This document shows positions 30,791-33,932 of a stretch of DNA of 33,932 nucleotides, piece after piece. A program made the position numbers and the translations under genes. Source of the DNA: Acidobacteriota bacterium (GTDB lineage: Bacteria; Actinomycetota; Acidimicrobiia; Spongiisociales; UBA5794). How positions within the stretch are numbered: the stretch's first letter is position 1; each line of letters begins with the position of its first letter. The notes under the pieces were generated by a model, which searched no databases, had not been told where the DNA came from, and saw only the letters and a program-made list of their open reading frames with translations. The DNA is taken from positions 1 through 33,932 of the forward strand of contig JADFIY010000005.1 in NCBI GenBank assembly GCA_022566415.1, given 5' to 3'.

Positions 30791-31906
30791 ATGGATTATC
30801 GGAGGCTGATCGAGGGCTACCGCGAGCAGGTGACCGAATACGAGCCGTTAGAAGCAGCCACCATGGAATTCGACGCCGTCATCGACGTAAGGGAGCCGAT
30901 GCAACGGGTCGAGGGCTCGATCGACGGTTCCTTCGCTGTGCCCCGTAGCACCCTGGAACGGGACATCTCCGAAGTGGTCGAGGACCAAGATGCGCGGATC
31001 CTGCTGTATTGCGTGGTCGGCCAGAGCTCCATCCTCGCTGCCCACACCATGCAGATGCTCGGATACACCAAGGTCAGCTCGCTTGCCGGAGGGTTTCGAC
31101 AGTGGCGCGATGAAGGGCTGCCGTGGGTCGTAGATGACGGCCTGGCGCTCGACGAGAGGATCCGATACGACCGCCAGCTACGGCTCGACCAGATCGGATC
31201 GGCAGGCCAGCAGCGTCTGCTGTCATCCCGGGCGCTCATCGTTGGTGCCGGAGGCCTCGGGTCCCCCGCTGCGCTGTATCTCGCTGCGGCGGGCGTCGGC
31301 ACCGTCGGGATCGTCGACGACGACCGGGTCGATGTGACCAACCTCCATCGGCAGATCATCCACGACACCGCTTCGGTGGGGCGGTCCAAGACCCAGTCGG
31401 CCGCCGATCGAATCGGAGCGCTCAACCCCGGGATAAAGGTCCAGCTTCACGAGATGCGGCTCACCGAGGAAAATGCAACAGACCTCGTTGCCGGTTACGA
31501 CGTCGTCATCGACGCCTCCGACAACTTCCCAACCAGGCTTGCGCTCAACGACGCCTCGATCGCCACCGCCGTGCCGGTGGTCCACGCCTCGGCGCTCCGT
31601 TTTGAGGGAACGGTCGCCGTGTTCGACCCTCCACGGGGTCCGTGTTATCGATGTCTTTTCCCCGTCCTGCCCGAGGACGCCATGACCTGTGCCGAGGCCG
31701 GTGTCCTTGGTGCAATGACCGGCGTGATCGGGTCAACCCAGGCCGTTGAGGCGATCAAGCTGCTGGTCGGGGCCGAGCCTCTCTCCGGTATCTTGCTCAC
31801 CTACGACGCCCTGGGATCGCGGTGGTCTCGGTACCGGTTCGACAAGGACCCAAACTGTGCGGCATGTGGCCGTCGCGAATCCATCGCTGATCCAGCCATC
31901 GGGTAG
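30791..31906 (+). CDS. Rhodanese-MoeB/ThiF fusion (adenylyltransferase with N-terminal sulfurtransferase domain)
   Basis: A 371-residue fusion. Residues 1-115 are a rhodanese domain with DVREPMQRVEGSIDGS and the active-site loop CVVGQSS (Cys74), then GGFRQWRDEGLP. The E1-like domain has RYDRQLRLDQIG, GAGGLGSPAALYLAAAGVG (ATP), NLHRQIIH, DASDNFPTR, the zinc pairs CYRC and CAAC, and TCAEAGVLG with the usual thioester Cys. Such proteins adenylate and thiocarboxylate MoaD/ThiS-type sulfur carriers for molybdopterin or thiamin. In mycobacterial MoeZ the rhodanese follows the E1 domain; here it precedes it. No sulfur-carrier gene is in the window. Confidence 0.9.
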   Translation: MDYRRLIEGYREQVTEYEPLEAATMEFDAVIDVREPMQRVEGSIDGSFAVPRSTLERDISEVVEDQDARILLYCVVGQSSILAAHTMQMLGYTKVSSLAGGFRQWRDEGLPWVVDDGLALDERIRYDRQLRLDQIGSAGQQRLLSSRALIVGAGGLGSPAALYLAAAGVGTVGIVDDDRVDVTNLHRQIIHDTASVGRSKTQSAADRIGALNPGIKVQLHEMRLTEENATDLVAGYDVVIDASDNFPTRLALNDASIATAVPVVHASALRFEGTVAVFDPPRGPCYRCLFPVLPEDAMTCAEAGVLGAMTGVIGSTQAVEAIKLLVGAEPLSGILLTYDALGSRWSRYRFDKDPNCAACGRRESIADPAIG

Positions 31907-31908
31907 CA

Positions 31909-31950
31909 AGTACCAAGTACCAAGTAACACGTCGCCCCTACTTGTTACTT
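31909..31950. repeat. Heptad repeat AAGTACC at the MoeB/pepA gap, hairpin reaching into pepA
   Basis: Units AGTACCA, AGTACCA, AGTAACA, then the inverted TGTTACTT (31943-31950) pairing with AAGTAACA (31922-31929). The right arm codes for the last residues of the convergent pepA (Lys-Ser-Asn-Lys and its TAG), so the repeat crosses the stop codon. Confidence 0.72.
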
Positions 31951-33395
31951 TTACCCCGACTCATTTGGGCAGCGAGCTCGACCAGGGTCCGCACTCCAAA
32001 GCCGGACCCACCCTCGGTGAGGTAGTGCTCGTTCTTGTCGGCGCGGCCGGGACCGGCGATGTCGAGATGCACCCACGGCGTGTCTCCGACGAACTCGGAC
32101 AGGAACAGGGCGGCGTTGATGGCACCCCCATACCCGTCGGACGCGATGTTCTGCACATCGGCGATCGACGAATCTAGCTTCGACCGGTACTCCCTTTCCA
32201 GGGGCAGCTCCCACCACTTCTCGCCGGCGAAGCGGCCCGCCGCCAGCACCGATGCCACTGCGTCGTCGTCGTTGCCGAGCACGGCCCCGATCAGCGGTCC
32301 GAGCGCCACCTTGGCGGCACCGGTCAGCGTGGCGATGTCGACGATGAGATCCACCTCGGCTTCCGCGGCGATGGCGAGCCCGTCGGCCAGGATGAGCCGA
32401 CCCTCGGCGTCGGTGTTGAGGACCTCGACGGTCTTGCCCCCGTAAGCGGTGAACACATCACCGGGTCGCTGGGCGGCCCCACCGGTCATGTTCTCGGTGA
32501 GCGGAGCCACACCGAGCACCTCGATCGGCAACCCGAGGGCGGCGATGGCCTTCATCGCCCCAAAGACCGCGGCCGCCCCTGCCATGTCCGTCTTCATCGT
32601 CTCCATCCCCTTTGCCGGCTTGATCGAAAGCCCGCCCGAGTCGAAAACGATGCCCTTTCCGACAAAAGCGACCGACGCGGTGGCGCCTTCCGGCTGGTAG
32701 CGAAGCAATACCAACCGGGGAGGGTTGGTGGCACCCGAGGCGACGGCCAGGAGCCCGCCGTAGCCTCGCGAGCGCGCCTCTTGTTCTTCGACGATCTCGA
32801 CCGCGACTCCCGGGATCTCGGCGGCTCGCTCGGCCAACACTGCCGGCGGCTTGGCCCCGGCAGGCTCGTTCACCAAGTCGCGGGTCAGCCGTACCCCTTC
32901 GGCAACGATGGTTGCGCGCTCGATGTCGGCGGCGGCCCCGTTGGTCGCGTCGAGCAACACCAGCCGCTCGTTGATCCGCTCCTTCGGCTCCGATCGATAA
33001 TCGTCGAACACATACGACCCGAGCAGATAGCCGAGGACGACGGCCTCGGTTGCGCCCTCAACGTCGAGTTGATGCAACGTGGTTGCCACCTCGGCATGGC
33101 GGCCGGCGGCCCGGCCCAGATTCCCTGCCGCCCGCCGGATCGCTTCCGCATCGACGTCGTCGCCGAGCCCCAGGAATAGGACCTCAGCGAACGGAAGGTC
33201 ACCGCCGGGGACCGAAACGCGCTGGCCGGCCTTCCCGGTGAACTCGTGGGTCTCCAGGTAAGCGTCGAGCCAATCACCGAGCTGCTCGGCGACCGCTTCG
33301 CCTCCCGGGCCAAAGGTGGTGTCGGCAAGGACCGGCACCGCCAGGAGATCGCCGGCGGCGTCCTCCAGTGATCCTCCGCCAACGATCTCAACCAT
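31938..33395 (-). CDS. pepA: Leucyl aminopeptidase (M17 family)
   Basis: A 485-residue cytosolic metallo-aminopeptidase of the M17 family, which removes N-terminal residues, classically Leu, with two metal ions. The C-terminal catalytic half has GKGIVFDSGGLSIKP (metal-binding Lys and Asp), MKTDMAGAAAV, NTDAEGRLILADGL (signature with metal ligands Asp and Glu) and ATLTGA; the N-terminal half is the typical macrodomain-like region. The ATG at 33395 has GAGGAG six bases upstream (33402-33407). Its stop codon and last residues come from a heptad repeat (31938-31950). The start overlaps the adenosyltransferase stop by eight bases, an operon link with no obvious functional reason. Confidence 0.95.
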   Translation of the reverse strand: MVEIVGGGSLEDAAGDLLAVPVLADTTFGPGGEAVAEQLGDWLDAYLETHEFTGKAGQRVSVPGGDLPFAEVLFLGLGDDVDAEAIRRAAGNLGRAAGRHAEVATTLHQLDVEGATEAVVLGYLLGSYVFDDYRSEPKERINERLVLLDATNGAAADIERATIVAEGVRLTRDLVNEPAGAKPPAVLAERAAEIPGVAVEIVEEQEARSRGYGGLLAVASGATNPPRLVLLRYQPEGATASVAFVGKGIVFDSGGLSIKPAKGMETMKTDMAGAAAVFGAMKAIAALGLPIEVLGVAPLTENMTGGAAQRPGDVFTAYGGKTVEVLNTDAEGRLILADGLAIAAEAEVDLIVDIATLTGAAKVALGPLIGAVLGNDDDAVASVLAAGRFAGEKWWELPLEREYRSKLDSSIADVQNIASDGYGGAINAALFLSEFVGDTPWVHLDIAGPGRADKNEHYLTEGGSGFGVRTLVELAAQMSRGKSNK

Positions 33396-33932
33396 CGGGT
33401 GCTCCTCGACTGGGGGTCCACTCGCCCTCGACCGAACGAGCGAGCATGTACAGATAGTCGGCAAGACGATTGAGATAGGGGACAACGAGGCTGCCCGCTG
33501 CGCCGCTCTCACCCTCCCAAGTGACCGCCCGCCGTTCGGAGCGACGCACAACGGATCTCGCCACATCGACAGCGGCCGCCACCGGGTTCCCGCCGGGCAC
33601 GATGAACTCGGTCGGCATCCCGCCGTCGGCGACGAGCGCATCGATCCGCTCTTCCAAGCCGTCGATCATCGATTGGCTCACCCTGCTGACACCGTTCTCC
33701 AGCATGTCGCGTTTGACCGGGTTGGTGGCGAGCTCGGCGGCCACCACAAACAGCTGCCGTTGAGTGGCGAGGATCTCTGCGGCGAGATCGCCGGAGGCAG
33801 CCGCCCTGGCTATGCCGAGGGCAGACACCGCCTCGTCGACGGCACCGTAGGCCTCGGGACCTGCGGCATCTTTCGCCACGCGGCCACCATGGAACAACCC
33901 GGTCGTGCCGTCGTCACCCCGCCGTGCGTAGA
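33388..33932 (-). CDS. PduO-type ATP:cob(I)alamin adenosyltransferase (5' end beyond window)
   Basis: An alpha-helical trimer-type adenosyltransferase that makes adenosylcobalamin, the cofactor of methylmalonyl-CoA mutase. From the window edge the minus strand reads YARRGDDGTTGLFHGGRVAKD (family R-T-G-D-x-G-x-T ATP motif; here Arg replaces the usual Thr), then AYGAVDEAVSALG, RLADYLYMLAR near the end, and RRSERRAV. The first few residues lie outside the window. A TTG at 33897 is in frame but lies inside the motif, so it is not the start. Overlaps pepA by eight bases. Links functionally to the mutase at 25937-27499 but is not adjacent. Confidence 0.92.
   Translation of the reverse strand, partial: YARRGDDGTTGLFHGGRVAKDAAGPEAYGAVDEAVSALGIARAAASGDLAAEILATQRQLFVVAAELATNPVKRDMLENGVSRVSQSMIDGLEERIDALVADGGMPTEFIVPGGNPVAAAVDVARSVVRRSERRAVTWEGESGAAGSLVVPYLNRLADYLYMLARSVEGEWTPSRGAPDG

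Noticed and set aside
1-33932. tRNA, rRNA, prophage or secondary-metabolite cluster
   Set aside because: No such sequence or gene set noticed; gaps between genes are short and mostly repeat-filled.

Overview
The window is high-GC bacterial chromosome with genes packed on both strands and many 1- to 8-base stop/start overlaps. Gene content points to Actinomycetota: a MoxR/DUF58 unit next to a divergent SpoIIM-like/RDD pair, the ManB-Trm112-SIS-AhcY operon, DUF5719 beside a giant glycosyltransferase-like membrane protein, coenzyme F420 genes (CofD/FbiA and CofE), and start codons placed 6-8 bases after a TANNNT box, as in leaderless transcripts. The short AhcY and the free-standing CofE argue against Mycobacterium and Streptomyces; an uncultured Acidimicrobiia-like lineage is my best guess (inference). 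I see no rRNA, tRNA, prophage, CRISPR array or transposase gene.

Layout. 1-4.0 kb: tail of an unidentified gene, MoxR ATPase, DUF58 protein, convergent SpoIIM-like membrane protein, divergent RDD protein. 4.1-7.9 kb (minus strand): phosphomannomutase, Trm112-like protein, SIS isomerase-like protein and S-adenosylhomocysteinase, all joined by 4-base overlaps. 8.2-11.7 kb: a polyprenyl-phosphate sugar module (DPM-synthase-like GT2, GtrA, large PTPS-related membrane protein). 11.8-12.9 kb: a repeat-rich patch with two small Cys-rich genes around a 104-bp tandem repeat. 12.9-17.5 kb (minus): GT-like membrane protein, DUF5719, thioredoxin-like protein. 17.5-20.0 kb (plus): CofD, CofE, Fpg/Nei glycosylase. 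20.2-22.5 kb (minus): biotin ligase, dienelactone-hydrolase-like protein without a catalytic triad, NAD-dependent epimerase. 22.5-25.9 kb (plus): acyl-CoA carboxylase beta and alpha subunits. 25.9-27.5 kb (minus): methylmalonyl-CoA mutase large subunit. 27.6-30.1 kb (plus): class A penicillin-binding protein split by a frameshift. 30.3-31.9 kb: an unknown gene and a rhodanese-MoeB fusion. 31.9 kb to the end (minus): cobalamin adenosyltransferase (cut by the window edge) and leucyl aminopeptidase.

How the genes work together. The carboxylase, the biotin ligase that loads it, the B12-dependent mutase and the cobalamin adenosyltransferase fit a propionyl-CoA to methylmalonyl-CoA to succinyl-CoA route. 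ManB, the DPMS-like enzyme, GtrA and the membrane proteins fit polyprenyl-phosphate-linked envelope glycosylation, with the PBP and DUF58/MoxR genes also envelope-related.

The most unusual feature is non-coding. A family of 7-base repeats (AGTNNCN: AGTCGCA, AGTTCCC, AGTTACC, AGTACCA) fills the gaps between 3' gene ends, often reaching the stop codons and in four places folding into hairpins. A second family, about 104-140 bp, occurs as three tandem copies at 12.0 kb and as a large inverted repeat at 8.9 kb.
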